A stretch of 64,000 bases of DNA from Gigaspora rosea. Taxonomy: Eukaryota > Glomeromycota > Glomeromycetes > Diversisporales > Gigasporaceae. Location: NCBI GenBank assembly GCA_003550325.1, contig QKWP01000680.1, positions 62,001 through 126,000 of the forward strand, given 5' to 3'. The notes below the pieces were generated by a model, which worked only from the letters and a program-made list of their open reading frames with translations, did no database searches and had not been told where the DNA came from. This document shows positions 1 to 12,493 of this stretch, one piece after another. Each line of letters starts with the position of its first letter. Position 1 is the first letter of the stretch. Both the position numbers and the translations under genes were made by a program.

Positions 1-620
1 CTTTTGATCCACTAGTCCGTTTTGTATGATTTAACTACCAAAATGCTCGTCTCAATGAGACGATTCCAACAAGCCCAAAATCGTTAAAATCTAATTACAG
101 GATCCCAAGATCATTCAACTTTTGTGTAATTTTAATAGTGATTTTTTAGAATCACTAAGTAAATTTTTTTAATATTGAATAGCTTTTGATCCACTGGTCC
201 ATTTTGGATAATTTAACTACCAAAATGTTCGTCTCAGTGAGATGATTCTAACAAGCCCAAAATTGCTAAATTCCAATCACAGGATCACAAGATCGATAAA
301 GATTTGTATTGTTAATAACAATACAAATCTTTATCGATCTTGGGATCCTGTGATTGGAATTTAGCAATTTTGGGCTTGTTAGAATCATCTCACTGAGACA
401 AACATTTTTGTAGTTAAATCATCCAAAACAAATCAGTGGATCAAAAGTTATTCAATGTTAAAGAAATTTACTTAGTGATTACTATTAAAATTACACAAAA
501 GTTGAACGATCTTGGGATCCTGTGATTAGATTTTAACGATTTTGGGCTTGTTAGAATCGTTTCATCGAGACGAGCATTTTGGTAGTTAAATAATCTAAAA
601 TGGCCCAGTAGATCAAAAGT
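1..620. repeat. Nested foldback of the CTTTTGATCCACTGGTCC family
   Basis: A near-perfect palindrome centred near 312. The outer arms (1-183 and 450-620) and an inner complete copy (184-449) both begin CTTTTGATCCACT and end in its reverse complement. Each arm carries a second short inverted motif around GTCTCAATGAGAC. Related copies lie at 25735-26046, 62753-63253 and, as a half copy, 38756-38836. Confidence 0.8.
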
Positions 621-741
621 TATCAATAATTTTATAATTTATACTTTTGGCCAGAATTATAAAATTTTGACCAGAATTATAACCTTATATTTTGGCGACC
701 CCACCCATCTACCCAAAAATTACGTAATTTCTGGAGCTCCC
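1..741. mobile_element. Harbinger-like element, right part, with palindromic interior
   Basis: The right terminus ends in GGAGCTCCC at 741, followed by TTA. The subterminal stretch 620-741 (GGCGACCCCACCCATC, AATTATAACC) matches the end of the element at 25598-27036. The left end lies before the window. The interior is the 1-620 palindrome. PIF/Harbinger elements are known for 3 bp TWA target duplications; only one side can be seen here. Confidence 0.55.
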
Positions 742-869
742 TTATCTAAATCACAATTAGTAAAATTTAAAGAATCATAGCATTTTGTATAATTTTATTA
801 ATAAAATTATTAATTACCATTGGTTTAGACCACAGATAAGCGCTAGATCTACTTTTGTTTATCTAGCTA
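742..869. other. Unassigned AT-rich spacer
   Basis: Short AT-rich DNA between two inverted-repeat elements. Nothing recognised. Confidence 0.4.
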
Positions 870-1120
870 TATGGGGGTGTCAATAGAAACCAGGCAAATC
901 ATTTTTAGTAATTTTTTTTAAACTTTAAATTAAAATATCTTAACAACTATTAAACCAATCTTGATAAAAATTTTTTTATTTTAATTCTATAACTATATAG
1001 AATTAAAATAAAAAAATTTTTATCAAGATTGGTTTAATAGTTGCTAAGATAATTTAATCTAAAGTTTAAAAAAAATTTACTTAGAAACAATTTGCCTGGT
1101 TTCTATTGACACCCCCATAT
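870..1120. repeat. Foldback element, GGGGGTGTCAATAGAAACC family
   Basis: Arms of about 110 bp starting ATATGGGGGTGTCAATAG pair with the reverse complement ending ACACCCCCATAT. The central AT-rich palindrome is around 1000. A diverged relative with the same layout lies at 30361-30617. Non-autonomous; no coding sequence. Confidence 0.8.
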
Positions 1121-1179
1121 GTTTGAGTTCTTTTTCTTAGCATTAGATTTAAATTATGAAGTTTTTTCCAATTGTAAAA

Positions 1180-1440
1180 AGTTTCCATTAAATTTAATAA
1201 AGATAAGAGCAATCAGTTTTTGATAGAGCTGATCACAATCCCTAGTCTTCTGTTGAAAATTAGTGCGACAGGTTGCATCTGGGCATCTGCAGATAGCCAG
1301 ATGATGCCGGGCTTGCAATTGGAGGGTTTATTATATACAAATCTTAGATTAGTATGTAAACTTATTAATGTAGCACTAACAAAACTGTCAAAGTAATAAA
1401 AAAAAATAAAATAAAATAAAGATAAGAGCAAGGTCTCACC
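1180..1440 (-). repeat. Segment shared with the hAT 3' region at 62.2 kb
   Basis: The blocks GATGATGCCGGGCTTGCAAT and CTGTCAAAG recur in the same order at 62215-62535, just downstream of an hAT transposase end. This is probably a second, eroded copy of that hAT 3' end. The inference rests only on matches seen by eye. Confidence 0.45.
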
Positions 1441-1499
1441 ATTAACATCAAAAAAAAATTATTAATTACCAATTCGGATAAGATCAGTACTATAGCTAT

Positions 1500-2397
1500 A
1501 TTATTTTTTATTTTTATTTTTTTCCAACTTAAGCTGCCACACTAATACTTTATTAAGATACTTGTATTTACTACTGCACCTATATAGTACTATCTAATAA
1601 TTAAGTTTAGCATCATCCGGCTATCCAGTCGGTACCTAAGTACCTGGATATCTAAATGCGACCTACCGCACTACTTCGACACCAACTTGGTATTGAAGTA
1701 GATAGCTCATCTAGCTACTTAAAGCCGAAATAAAAAGGACTTCCCCTTTTTACGACAAGCTAGAAGTTACCTTCCCATCTTCTTTCTTCCTTTAAGGCTT
1801 CAAGAAGGCTTGCCAACATTACTAATTTTCCTTTGATCTTCCTTACCTAGCCTCTAGGACAAGAAGTATTAAATCCAAATCCACATGAACAACAAATATT
1901 TTCGAAAACAAAAGGAAATATAAAAGGGGGTACTACTACAAAACCTACATGAAATCCAAAATAAACAAATAAAACAGGAATAGACAAAAAGGCAAAAGAA
2001 AAAAAAATAAATGTTCGCAAGAACTAGTTTAAAAATTATATACTGTATAAAGCTTTTAGCTTTATCAAAGTACTATATTTACATATAATGAAAGATGATA
2101 GAAAGATAACAAAATACGCCGGATGTCAGGATGCGTCGAAAGAAATTTCATTTCGGTTTGGTTTCTATGTGTCCATGTGTCATTCATTGTTTGTTTCAGA
2201 CAGATCCAAAACGCTTTTGTGACTTGATCCAATTTGGTAGGCGTTATTCCAATTCGGAAAGGGTAAACACCCGATCTTTTGGAGGGTAAGCTAGATTTCC
2301 CACTTTTGGCAAAATTTCGAAAGTTTCCAAGAAGTAACGAAAAAAAGCTCGGAAGAGTACCAAATATAAAGGAGTTGGTAAGAGTTATGCTTAGCAT
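1500..2397 (-). repeat. Dispersed repeat, copy A of three
   Basis: Shares ordered blocks with 6695-7540 and 36790-37580: a CATCCGGCT/CGTCCGGTT block, a purine-rich AAAAGAAAAA tract, an ATAATACTG...AAGTACTATAT block and GATCTTTTGGAGGG. Read on the minus strand, the last 250 bp gives short coding-like similarity between copies (KSG, SLP, FGYK). The family could be the 3' part of a transposon. I do not recognise it. It is cut at 2397 by an hAT-like insertion and seems to resume near 2960. Confidence 0.5.
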
Positions 2398-2544
2398 AGG
2401 ACCCCGAATAATCTATGTGAGGTTATATTTGAGCATCTTAGTAAAAATTTTTTTGGTTAGCAGTTTTGGTTTGGTAATATAAAATAGTTCAAACATTAGA
2501 TAGAGCTTTTACCCAATTTTACCTTTTTTTGAAATACAACGTTC

Positions 2545-2582
<38 letters not shown>

Positions 2583-2951
2583 TATAAAAAAAAAAAAAAA
2601 GCCCGTTTCAACCTATTTTTACCCCTCTCTCACTTTTACCCTCTCTCCCTTTTACCCCTCTCTCTCCTTTTACCTCTCTCTCCCTTTTACTCCTCTCTTC
2701 CTTTTCCTCTCTTTTCTTTTTACCTGCCGGGTTACTATTATAGCCCAATTTTTCATTAGCACATTTCAAATATAACATTTATAAAAATTATTCCATTACC
2801 ATTCTTTCAAATATACTCATTTTACCTATTACCCGTTTTCAAATATAACCTTTTTCTCCAATACCTACTTTTCAAATATAACCTTTTTTAAAAAACGGCC
2901 CTCCATTAGCTATTTTTCAACTATGACCTTACATAGATTATTCGGGGTCCT
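2398..2951. mobile_element. hAT-like non-autonomous element with 8 bp duplication
   Basis: The 8 bp sequence CTTAGCAT occurs at 2390-2397 and again at 2952-2959. The termini are inverted: AGGACCCCGAATAATCTATG at the left and its reverse complement at 2932-2951. An 8 bp target duplication is the hAT superfamily signature. The interior holds a long A tract (2549-2600) and a CT-rich stretch with repeated TTTTACCCCTCTC and CAAATATAACC motifs. No transposase. The same terminus (AGGACCCTGAA) bounds the element at 62291-62470. Confidence 0.85.
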
Positions 2952-2959
2952 CTTAGCAT

Positions 2960-3450
2960 AATAACACATCTCAAAACTAAACTCTAGGTCGGTGCCTACT
3001 ACTTCTTTGCTCGATAGTGCCAAACAAGAGGCCCACTAACGGTAAGTGATAAGCTCGGAGCTTGTCGGCAAGTAGTCTATGAACTTTACCTCTAAACGAC
3101 AAGTGCTGCTCACTGCAGGCTTTATTTGGTAGAACCAATTTACTATTTTATGTGTTAAATGAAAAGTTTTCGTAAGCCGGTCTTCTTGAAATTTTTGGTA
3201 CAAGGGATCGTCAGAAAGAGTTCTAATATAAAATTTTGTATAACTATATTATTACTATATATGAAATTGGTGATAAACAAATATATAAACAATATATTAG
3301 TAAATCTGATTATAACCCTTATAAAAAGTTTTTTTTGTACTAAATAAATATTATTTTTTGATATAAGTAAAGTTGTAGAGCAGGTTCTTGTGCATCTACT
3401 GATATAATTTCATTAAAATCAGACCTGTAGATAAAAAGATACGAGTAAAA
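2960..3450. other. Resumed repeat A flank and AT-rich spacer
   Basis: After the hAT element the flank resumes with moderately GC-rich sequence to about 3130, then AT-rich DNA. Short open frames here have no recognisable domain. Confidence 0.4.
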
Positions 3451-4388
3451 ATGTCTTTAAAATTCTTTAAATTATACTGTATAAAAAATTTATATATACA
3501 GGCCTGTTTCAGATTTTGTACTATGTTGTTTATATATTTGTTTTGCCCAATTCTAAATATAAAAATATTGCTGATCTTATCCGAATTGGCAATTAAAAAT
3601 ATTGTTCTACATGAAATTTTACTAATTGATCATAACTTCTTACACCAAGTAAACTTGTTTAGTACCAAAAAATACATGAAATTAGCATATTTTATTTTAC
3701 TTTTTTTAAAATTTAAAGAAAAGATGCTTAATTTGGAAAATTTTTATCAAAAATTCAAAATTAAGCATTTTTGACGCAAATTTTAAAAAATAAAATATAC
3801 CAATATGATATATTTTTTGATGCTAAACAAGTTTATTTATAGCAAGAAGTTATGATCAATTAGTAAAATTTAGTATAATTTTATTAATAAATTATACAAA
3901 TTTTTATGATTCTCTAAATTTTACCAATTGATCATAATTTCCTGCTATAAGTAAACTTGTATAGCACCAAAAATACATCATATCAGTATATTTTATTTTA
4001 TTTTCCTTAAAATTTGCATCAAAAATGCTTAATTTTGAATTTTTGATAAAAATTTCTAAAATTAAGCATTTTTTCTTCAAATTTTAAGAAAAGTAAAATA
4101 AAATATGCTGATTTGATATATTATTTGGTGCTAAACAAGTTTATTTAGTACAAAAAAAGTGCAAAAAATTAGGAACAAATTAGTAAAATCTAGAGAATAA
4201 TAAAAATTTGTATAATTTTATTAATAAAATTATACAAATTTCTATGATTCTCTAAATTTTATTAATTGATCATAATTTTTTGCTATAAGTAAACTTGTAT
4301 AGCACCAAAAAATACATCATATTGGTATATTTTATTTTATTTTCTTTAAAATTTGCTTAATTTTAAATTTTTGATAAAAATTTCTAGA
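3451..4388. repeat. Old array of palindromic units, left part
   Basis: About 2.6 diverged units with alternating orientation. The landmarks AAGTAAACTTGT, TACATCA, GATGCTTAATTT and TTTTATTAATAAAATTA repeat every 300-340 bp. It is the same family as the homogeneous 327 bp satellite at 17150-20125 but clearly older. The MULE at 4389 interrupts the last unit, which resumes at 11850. Confidence 0.8.
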
Positions 4389-5735
4389 GCATTTAAAAAA
4401 TCTGTACTTAGTTATGCATAATATAAATTATGTAACAGCTACAGATCTTCACTACATTAAAGTTGATTAATGTTGGTTAAAATTTTACACTATTTGTATA
4501 CAACAATAAAAATTGAATTACATTTAAAAATTCAGGTTTACTAAATGCACCTATGGTATTGAACACCATGTTATACGAAACTATTAGAATAGCCAATCAA
4601 AATTTAAGATCAGGTGTAACATAAAATTTTGTTTTTTTTTGTTTATTTTTTAAAAAAACATTTATAACTTAAAATTTTGCTTATGAAACCACCTTTGGGG
4701 CTCTAATGAAAAAAATTTCTTGCTAAATTTTGGTATAAACTATGCCCCCTGCCTTATCCCAGGTCTTACTTTAACCCTAAGGTAATAAAAATTTTTTTTT
4801 ATAAAAGTTTATTTTTTTGTTTTTGTTATATAAATTTGCAAATCTAATTTACCTATGGTGTTCAACACTATAGGTGCATTTTATAATTACTGTAAAAATT
4901 TATTTAAAAACTTTTCGAATCTCCTTTATTTATATATTTGTATTTTTATTATCTTTATATTATTACCTATGTACAGTACATACATATTAATTCATACGTT
5001 TATAATATCATAAATAACTTAATTTAATAATTCGTTTTTAATTAGACAAACTGAGTAGCTTTAGCTAGAATACCATTTATCATAAATATAGATAATAACA
5101 CAGACATTCAAATACAATAACTTAATTATAAAAAGCTTTTAAGCTTTTTATCTGTATTTGATTTTATTCCTTAATAGTCACGTAGTTTAATGAACAGGGT
5201 CTTACTCGATATACTGTTCCAAAATTAAATCCTCTACTTCCTAATATTTTTTTACTTTTACGACTATTGAAAAAAATATTTATTGTGATCTATATTCTTC
5301 AACACGGTTCTTGTAGCTAAGTAACTTAATTTATAAGTAAAAGAACAGGGAAATAATCTTGACTGGTTAGAGAATTTTATTGGTGATAAAGTATCATTAT
5401 TCTACTAATAAACTATATACTTAGTAATTTAACATATAAGCGAAAGAATAAAGAAAAATTTATAAAGAATTTTAGTTAATCTTCAAATGTATATAACCTT
5501 TATTTATAGATAATTGTTAGTAAAATAATGATAATATACGACATACTTCAAATATGTAACACTTAAAACACAAACATTATTGTGATTATAAAGGAAATTA
5601 AAAAAGAACTAATTAAGGAAATCTTTAGACTTAAGTCTATATTCTGTTCTTTGACTTTATAACTTACCAAACCAATAATACACAATTAATCAAAGAAAGT
5701 AGTTTTTGTATTCAGTTTATTTTATAAAATGGATG
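4389..5735 (+). repeat. MULE left terminal inverted repeat
   Basis: The reverse complement of 10480-11849 matches almost throughout, for example TTCGAATCTCCTTTATTTAT, AATAATCTTGACT, AGAGAATTTTATTGG and AAAGAAAAATTTATA. Long TIRs are typical of Mutator-type elements. The 4531-4890 insertion has no counterpart in the right TIR. Confidence 0.85.
4531..4890 (+). mobile_element. Core-family small element, copy 1
   Basis: Ends with inverted repeats AATGCACCTATGGT / ACTATAGGTGCATT, each itself partly palindromic (GGTATTGAACACC). Internal core: CCAATCAAAATTTAAGATCA, GGTGTAACA, GAAACCACCTTTGGG, TTTCTTGCTAAATTTTGGTA and TTAACCCTAAGG. The right MULE TIR lacks it, so it arrived after the MULE TIRs existed. 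Confidence 0.8.
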
Positions 5736-6690
5736 CCACTTTATTAAGAGAGGGTTTTTATAAACAAATATATAATTTATAGCTTTTTTACCTGTCATAA
5801 AAATTTTAAAAAAATGATACAAGTATTACCAAAGAAAATCTGTAAGCACAAGAGTTTAATTTTTTTGGTAATATTTTGATCGTATTTCATTGTATTCATT
5901 AAATTGTATAATATTACAATTGTTTAGAGTTTCCAAATTGCGTAATATCATGATTGTTTAGAAGTCTGATACCTGAAAATTTAAGTATACACTGAAATAG
6001 GGTTTCTAAATTGTGTAATATTACAATTATTTAGAATTTTTAATTATGCACTGACATTTCTAAATTGTATAATATCATGATTTATTTATTTCTCAACAAG
6101 AAGAGATTAAGAATTCTTTGTAAGTCAAGGATATGTCGAAGTTAATTATACTTATTTTAAGAAGAGTTTCACTTATAGAATCCTATGCTTAAGAAGAGTT
6201 TTACTTATAGAATCCTTATTTTAAATTTTTTAAATTATTGAAATTAAAAATGCAGTAATTTTATATTCATCACATGCTAAATCATCTGAAATTTAACTAG
6301 ATTAATTATAATTTTCATTAAAACTATGGCTAATATAATGTTATGTATCGATTAGAGTTTTAAATAATAATGTAATGTTTCAAATTACAATTAATCATTA
6401 ATTTCATATTTAAATGCTTTTTTTAAATTTTTTTTAAAATTTTTGATGCACTATTTTTGAGATGGATGATAGCAAGTTGTTGCAAATAAATTTCATATAT
6501 TTTGAATATTAGTAAATATATAATATTATTAATTTTTGATAGCTATATAGCAAAATTAGTTTATTTATCTTTTTTTTCCTGCAGCTATAACACAAAAATA
6601 AATAATAAAGAAAAAAATGACAGAGTCATCAAACCTTATTGCTACTGCTACGAAAGAAGTAATATTGATTAATATATATATATATATTTT
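5736..6690. other. MULE interior, AT-rich non-coding
   Basis: AT-rich sequence between the left TIR and the dispersed repeat. A motif like TGTATAATATCATGATTGTTT recurs several times with small changes between 5900 and 6080. No gene seen. Confidence 0.45.
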
Positions 6691-6694
6691 TTTT

Positions 6695-7540
6695 TTTTAG
6701 GACTTTGGCAGTCTTGCCGAAATCTAATAGATTTATTATTACTAAAAATTCCTTTCTAATACATTTATAATCCCCAGACTTCGACCTCATCCGGCTAAAA
6801 AATAAATTTTACGCCCAGATGAGACCAGCAGCATAGGCTTACGTATAAACCAAAAAAAAATTCGTTAGCTATAGTTACAAACCAACTATGCTTCATAAAC
6901 TACTCCTTCAAAAACTCCTTCTCTGAGCTTCTAATAAAGAAGAATAAAAACAAGGGGAAGATTAAAATAGGGGGACAAAACTAAATACCCGACAAAAATA
7001 ACCAAAAACCAAAATTATACATCCAAGAAAAATAAAACAAAAAAGAAAAACCAAAGAAAAAGCAAAGAAAAAATAAACTATGAAGGCATTAATAATTGAT
7101 AAAAATTATATAATACTGCACAAGGAAACGCCTCGCCAAAGTATTATATGTATATAAAAGAAAACTAAAGGAATGTTCTAGAATTTATTTTCTGAAGATC
7201 AGCCTACTCCATTGCGCCACGTCTCATTACGCGCCCGTTCCTGTTTATTCACCTGCATGCCTTCTTCCCAATTAGGATAGAAACAACAATACTGATCTTT
7301 TGGAGGGGGTACGCTAAATTTCCCACTTTTCATCCAAAATTCCAGAAAAAAAGACTTTCAGCAAGAATATGATAGCAGGAGTATGGTAAAATGTGTTTTT
7401 GTAGCCAAAACTTTTAGAGAGTGTGTTGAAAAACTCATTTTTTAGTTCACCGCCTAGCCAAAATATAACACCTTCATCGACGAAGAAAGAAATGTTTGTA
7501 TCTCCACCAGAATTTCTTGTACCAAGGGCACCCACTGCCA
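6695..7540 (-). repeat. Dispersed repeat, copy B of three
   Basis: Ordered blocks shared with copies A and C: GACCTCATCCGGCT, an AAAACAAAAAAGAAAAACC purine tract, ATAATACTGCACAAGGAAACG, ACTGATCTTTTGGAGGGGGT and TTTCCCACTTTT. It lies inside the MULE, between the left TIR and the transposase. Confidence 0.5.
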
Positions 7541-7899
7541 GTTATCTTGCACAACCAACGCTTCTGGCTTGCTTGCTGAATATATAAAGGAGTTTCCCGA
7601 GAGTTAAACAAAAAAAGGTTGCCCTTTATAAAAACCAGTATTATATCTGCTTCGTCTTTTACTAATAAAAATATTGTTTTTCGTTTGCTTAAAATTTTGG
7701 ACAAGTGATCGATGGGAAGAGTTTTGATATTTTTTTGAATATTGATTAATATATTAAAATTTAGAGAATTTTTATTAAATAATATTAATTTTTTCAAAAA
7801 TTTATAGCCTATTTTAGAAACTGCACTTACAGAACAAATTGCTAAAATTTTGCCTATATTATTCATATGTAATAAATAAACTGCATAAAAATGATCCAT

Positions 7900-10290
7900 T
7901 AATTACAGATGAAAATATTAAAATAAATCAAGTTGTTATTTTATTTTTTGTAAATATTGATAATGCCGAAGGTGCACATGTGTAGCTTGAGAATTTTCAA
8001 GAAAAGACAAAAACAACAATGCGTCAAAACCAAAGTTATATTCTTAAAGGTCAGAGGGTTATATTTCATGAAACACGGCATTGCTTACACAGTCATGTAG
8101 TCAAAGAGAAGCAAAAAAGGATATTGAGATTAAAAAACCACATAGTAAACATTTAAGAGACACTAGTTGCTCAGCAACAATTGGATTTCGTATAGAGAAA
8201 CGGTACTTACAACTTGAAGTTCTTTTCATTTTACATATAACCATGTTCCTAAATCAGCAATATTACTAAGCTTTCATTCTGTTAATGCACAAGCAAATAA
8301 AGACTATTTCAATGTGAATATACTCCATCAACTGCATGTTATGAATATAAAGAAAAATTGCATTTACTGGCTGATAATGAGGAAAAATTAGCAACTATTT
8401 TGGCTGATTACTTAATAAATCCTGATAGTGGATATATTGGTTACCTTTATAAGAAGTTTTATGTAACTCAACTTGAAGCACGAAATGGTATTAATATGTT
8501 TGAGTGTCTTAATAATGAAGTTGAAGAGTAGAACATGGAAAGGCTGTTTTTCGGCCATTTGATAAAAATAAAAAACAATCCTTTGTTTTATGTATTGTTA
8601 CCAACTTAATGCAAAAAATTCATAAAAATATTTATCAAAGCTGGAGAGCTATGCTATATGGATGCATCATCATCCTTTGATTTATTAAATACATCTATGA
8701 TTTTGTTGTATACAAGCTGTGCCACTGGTGCATTACCTTTGGGAATCATTTTAACATCAAATGAATCAGAAGAAACTTTACTATTTGCATTTAATCTTCT
8801 AAAAACAATCTTATCTAATAAGGCATTTTATAATAGAGGATCAGAAATTGAACCATATATATTTATTACAGATAATTCTAATGCAGAATGGAATGCACTT
8901 AAATGTTGCTGAAATTAACTTTTTTGCATTTTTCATATACTTCAAGCATTTTGGTAATAGTTGTACAATGCCAACCATCATATTCATAAGGATGATTGTT
9001 TATTAATAATGGAGCATATGAAATTAATAGTTTATGCATCAATATAAATAGAATTGAAAACATCATTTGAAAATATGCAGCAAGGGTACTTTACAAAGTA
9101 TCCTAATCTTGCTACTTATATTACTCGTTCCTGGAATAGGCGTTAAGATTGGGCACTTTTTTTTCATATTGGTTTACCAACACGTGGAAATAATACTAAT
9201 AACTATGTGGAAAAAAGTTTTGGACTATTAAAAGATATTATTTTTAAACGAACACAGGCTTACAAAATAGTACAGATTTTTCATTTTATTACAATAGCTT
9301 AGAACGCTTTTATGAACATCGTTTTTTAGCTATTTCAAATTAGCATTCTGGAAGAATGTATATTACGAAAAGATTTTTATATTATAATCAAGAAAATTTC
9401 AATATTGACGGTATTTAACATAGAGAAGATGGTATTATATTTGATGTACCTAGTACTACAACAGTTGGGCAATGTATATAGTTGATCCAACTAGTATCCA
9501 ACTATTGGAAGTTGTTCTTGCTTTATTGGTATTTCAGGAGCCCTCTGTAAACACCAAGCTACAGTTGCTATAAAATTTAAGAGGGAACATCCAACTTTAT
9601 TGATACATTTACAATTGATGATTTTAAATAAGATTTTTTTATATTGCAACTGGTAAGTTTTGATATAAATTTACAGTTTAATTACTGTATTAATATTATT
9701 GTTAAACTTTATATTTAATTAATATTTAGAATCAGTAGTTCAAGAAAGATCATTTTATGCCTCATTGCATCTACAAATATATATAATATCTGAGAATAAT
9801 AGAACTTATCTGTCAGAAATTCAAAAACATGCAGAATTCACATCGACTACTGAAGTTGCTTCAAGTGAACAAACTTGGTATATAAGTTTATCTATAAATT
9901 ATAGAAATTTATTGTTATTATTTTTAACCAATTGTATATCTATAGTCTCATACAAGAATCACTAACTAGTTTTTTTATGATATTGAAAATGATATTAAGC
10001 AAAATACGCAATTGCTTGCTGCTTTCGAAAAGTTTCAAAAAGGATACTGTGCTACCAAAAATCTCTCTGATAATAAGCTAGTTTCATTTGTCTACTAGCA
10101 TGCAAATAGTTCTATAAAAGTTCAAAGTGGCACAAGAATTCCTGTTCAAGTAGTATCAATACAAAGAAGAAAAAGTACAACAAGCAAATAGTCATCAGAA
10201 AAACTATTAGATAAAGAAAATGAAGATCCACATAAAATGCAACCAAGAAAAAAAAAGAAAAATACCACGAAAGCCACATAATTTTAGTAC
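7900..10290 (+). pseudogene. Decayed MULE transposase
   Basis: Would catalyse cut-and-paste movement of the surrounding element. Domains can be read in order despite stops and frameshifts. 7990-8270: Cys/His-rich DNA-binding region (GQRVIFHETRHC, then SKHLRDTSCSATI). 8290-8530: linker. 8650-8912: MULE DDE-type core in a single frame, with YMDASSSFD, GALPLGIILTS and FITDNSNAEWNAL, the pattern of the MULE transposase domain. 9120-9340: RGNNTNNYVEKSFGLLKD. 9505-9580: SWIM zinc finger CSC-GALCKH. A probable 77 bp intron with GTAAG donor lies at 9653-9729, then a C-terminal tail with IPVQ and a basic end. At least six in-frame stops or frame changes make it non-functional. Confidence 0.85.
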
Positions 10291-10479
10291 AAAACGTTGC
10301 TAAGAATAAAGCTAATTAATTTTAATTGGCTTAATAGATTTTGTTATTATAGACTATATATATAATTATTTATTGTAATTAATATAGTATAGGTACGCTA
10401 TATTAATTAATAAATAAAAAAGATGCATAGCTTTTTTGTTTTGCTTTAATGGAAATTAAAAATTAATAAATAATGATAT

Positions 10480-11849
10480 ATTTTATAAAACAACAGATTT
10501 TTACATATTATTAGTATGGTAATTTAAGAATTTAAAAACTGGAGATCTAAGTCTAAAAGACTTTAACTATTTCTTTATTTAGTTCTTTCTTAATTTATCA
10601 ATTTTATTTACAATCATGACAATACTATGCCTTATTAACTAACTAATCCATTCTCTTTTATTAATTAAATTTAATTATTGCATCAATTTATTTATTTATT
10701 AGACTTTTAAATAATTATATACTCTATATATAATTTAAGTGTTATATATTTAAAGCACGTTGCAATATTATTATTATACCTACCCTATTTTTCTAACAAT
10801 TATAAATAAATAAAGATTATATATGTATAAAGATTAATTAGAATTCTCTATAAATTTTTCTTTGATTTTTCATTCACATGATAATTTATAGAATAAAAAC
10901 AGAGTTTATTCATAAAATCATAACACTTTATCGCCAATAAAATTCTCTAAATTTAGTAGTCAAGATTATTTATTTGTTTTTTCATTTATAACTATATAGC
11001 TACAAGAATTGGTTCAAATTTTGTTAAAAAATAAGATTGCAAAAAAAAAACTTTTAACGGCTAGAAAGTATTAGGTTTTGTAACAGCATATAGAGTTGGA
11101 TCCAATTCATTAGGCTATGTAACCATTAAGAAATAAACTTAGAAACAGTTGAAAAAGCATGTAAATAAGTTACTATAATGTTTGTGTCATCAACTATATT
11201 TTAGAATATAAGGTATTTTAATTATAGATTAAGTTATATGCGACGCATGTGATAATGTCACCTGTAGATCATCTCTGTATTGATAAAGTTTAGTTTTTGT
11301 TAGTAGGGTTAGGGTGAGCACCTAGGTTTAGGGTTAGGGTTTGGGTATATAGCGAAATCGCTCAAGGAAAACTTTTTGTTAGAGCACAGAAGGTGGTTTC
11401 CTATGCAGATTTTGAGTAATAAGCGATTTTTGTTGTTTTTTTGATAAAACGAACGTTTGTTTTGAATTTTCTGATCTTGTTACGTTACACGAGATCCTGA
11501 AATCTGATTGGTTCGGTAATACATATGCTGCTGTCACTTATGTAACAAACAACTTTACTCTTAATTATTTAATTTTATTGAATTAAGCTATTATAAATAT
11601 ATACTATAAATATTAGTACGTATAGGTAATAATAATTATAAAGATAATAAAAATACAAATATATAAATAAAGGAGATTCGAAAAGTCTTTAAATAAATTT
11701 TTAAGTGTAATTTGATTTTTACTGTCACATATAAATAGTGTAGAATTTTAACCAACATAAATTAACTTTAATATAGTAAAGATCCGTAGCAGTTATACAA
11801 AAATATCACATGACTATATTATGATAACTAAGCACAAATTTTTTAATGC
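10480..11849 (-). repeat. MULE right terminal inverted repeat
   Basis: Inverted partner of 4389-5735. Outermost sequence ATTTTTTAATGC. Interrupted by the core-family element at 11216-11550, which the left TIR lacks at that place. Confidence 0.85.
11216..11550 (-). mobile_element. Core-family small element, copy 2
   Basis: Reverse orientation of the shared core: TTAGGGTTAGGG, CAAGGAAAACTTTTTGTTAG, AAGGTGGTTTCC, then GATCTTGTTACGTTACAC and CTGATTGGTT. The ends are different from copy 1 (GATAATGTCACC / GCTGCTGTCAC). It carries two runs of TTAGGG-like telomere-type repeats. Confidence 0.7.
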
Positions 11850-12029
11850 ATTTCCAAAATTAAGCATCTTTTTTTTAAATTTTAAAAAAAGTAAAAATAA
11901 ATATGCTAATTTGATATATTTTTTTGGTGCTAAACAAGTTTACTTAGTGCAAAAATTAGGATCAATTAGTAAAATTTAGAGAATCATAGAAATTTGCATA
12001 ATTTTATTAATAAAATTATAGAAATTGCT

Positions 12030-12375
12030 AATTTACACCACAGGTGATTATCACCTGTGGTCAATTTACCAATTAAAATCCAGGATTAGATATAACATAT
12101 AGATCAATTTTTGTGTAACAAAAACAAAAAATTTTTTAAAAAATTGCTAAAATTGCTTCTAATCTAAATTTTGTCTATGAAACTACTTTTTTTTATACAA
12201 AAAAAAAATTCCTCGCTAAATTTTGGTATAAACTATGCCCCTTGCCCTATCCCAGTTCTCACCCTTACCCTAATATTAAAGAGATTTGATTTTTATTTAA
12301 TAAAAGTTGTTTGTTTTGTTTATTTTTTTATGCATTGTAGATCACAAATAATAATCACCTGTGGTGATTATTAGT
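12030..12375 (+). mobile_element. Core-family small element, copy 3
   Basis: Ends are built on CACAGGTGATTATCACCTG (left) and AATAATCACCTGTGGTGA (right). The core matches the family: AAATTGCTTCTAATCTAA, GAAACTACTTTT, TTCCTCGCTAAATTTTGGTA, CTATCCCAG and CTTACCCTAA. Inserted in a palindromic unit. Confidence 0.75.
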
Positions 12376-12493
12376 TATTTTCTAAAATTATATGTTCTCT
12401 AAATTTTGCTAATTGATTCTAATTTGTTGCACTAAGTAAACTTGTTAGCACCAAAAAATACATCAAATCAGCATATTTTATTTTACTTTTCTT

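Larger units (their letters stand above)
4389..11849 (+). mobile_element. Mutator-like element (MULE), 7.46 kb
   Basis: The boundaries come from three independent signs. Inverted ends GCATTTAAAAAATCTGT and its counterpart AAATTTTTTAATGC continue as TIRs of about 1.35 kb. The flanking 9-mers ATTTCTAGA (left) and ATTTCCAAA (right) match at 7 of 9 positions, as expected of an aged 9 bp MULE duplication. The flanks together rebuild an uninterrupted palindromic unit. The interior carries a decayed MULE transposase on the plus strand. Two small elements lie within the TIRs (4531-4890 and 11216-11550), and a dispersed repeat sits inside at 6695-7540. Confidence 0.85.

Noticed and set aside
11306-11340. 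True internal telomere or chromosome-end fusion
   Set aside because: Only two or three TTAGGG units, located at a fixed place in a repeated small element.
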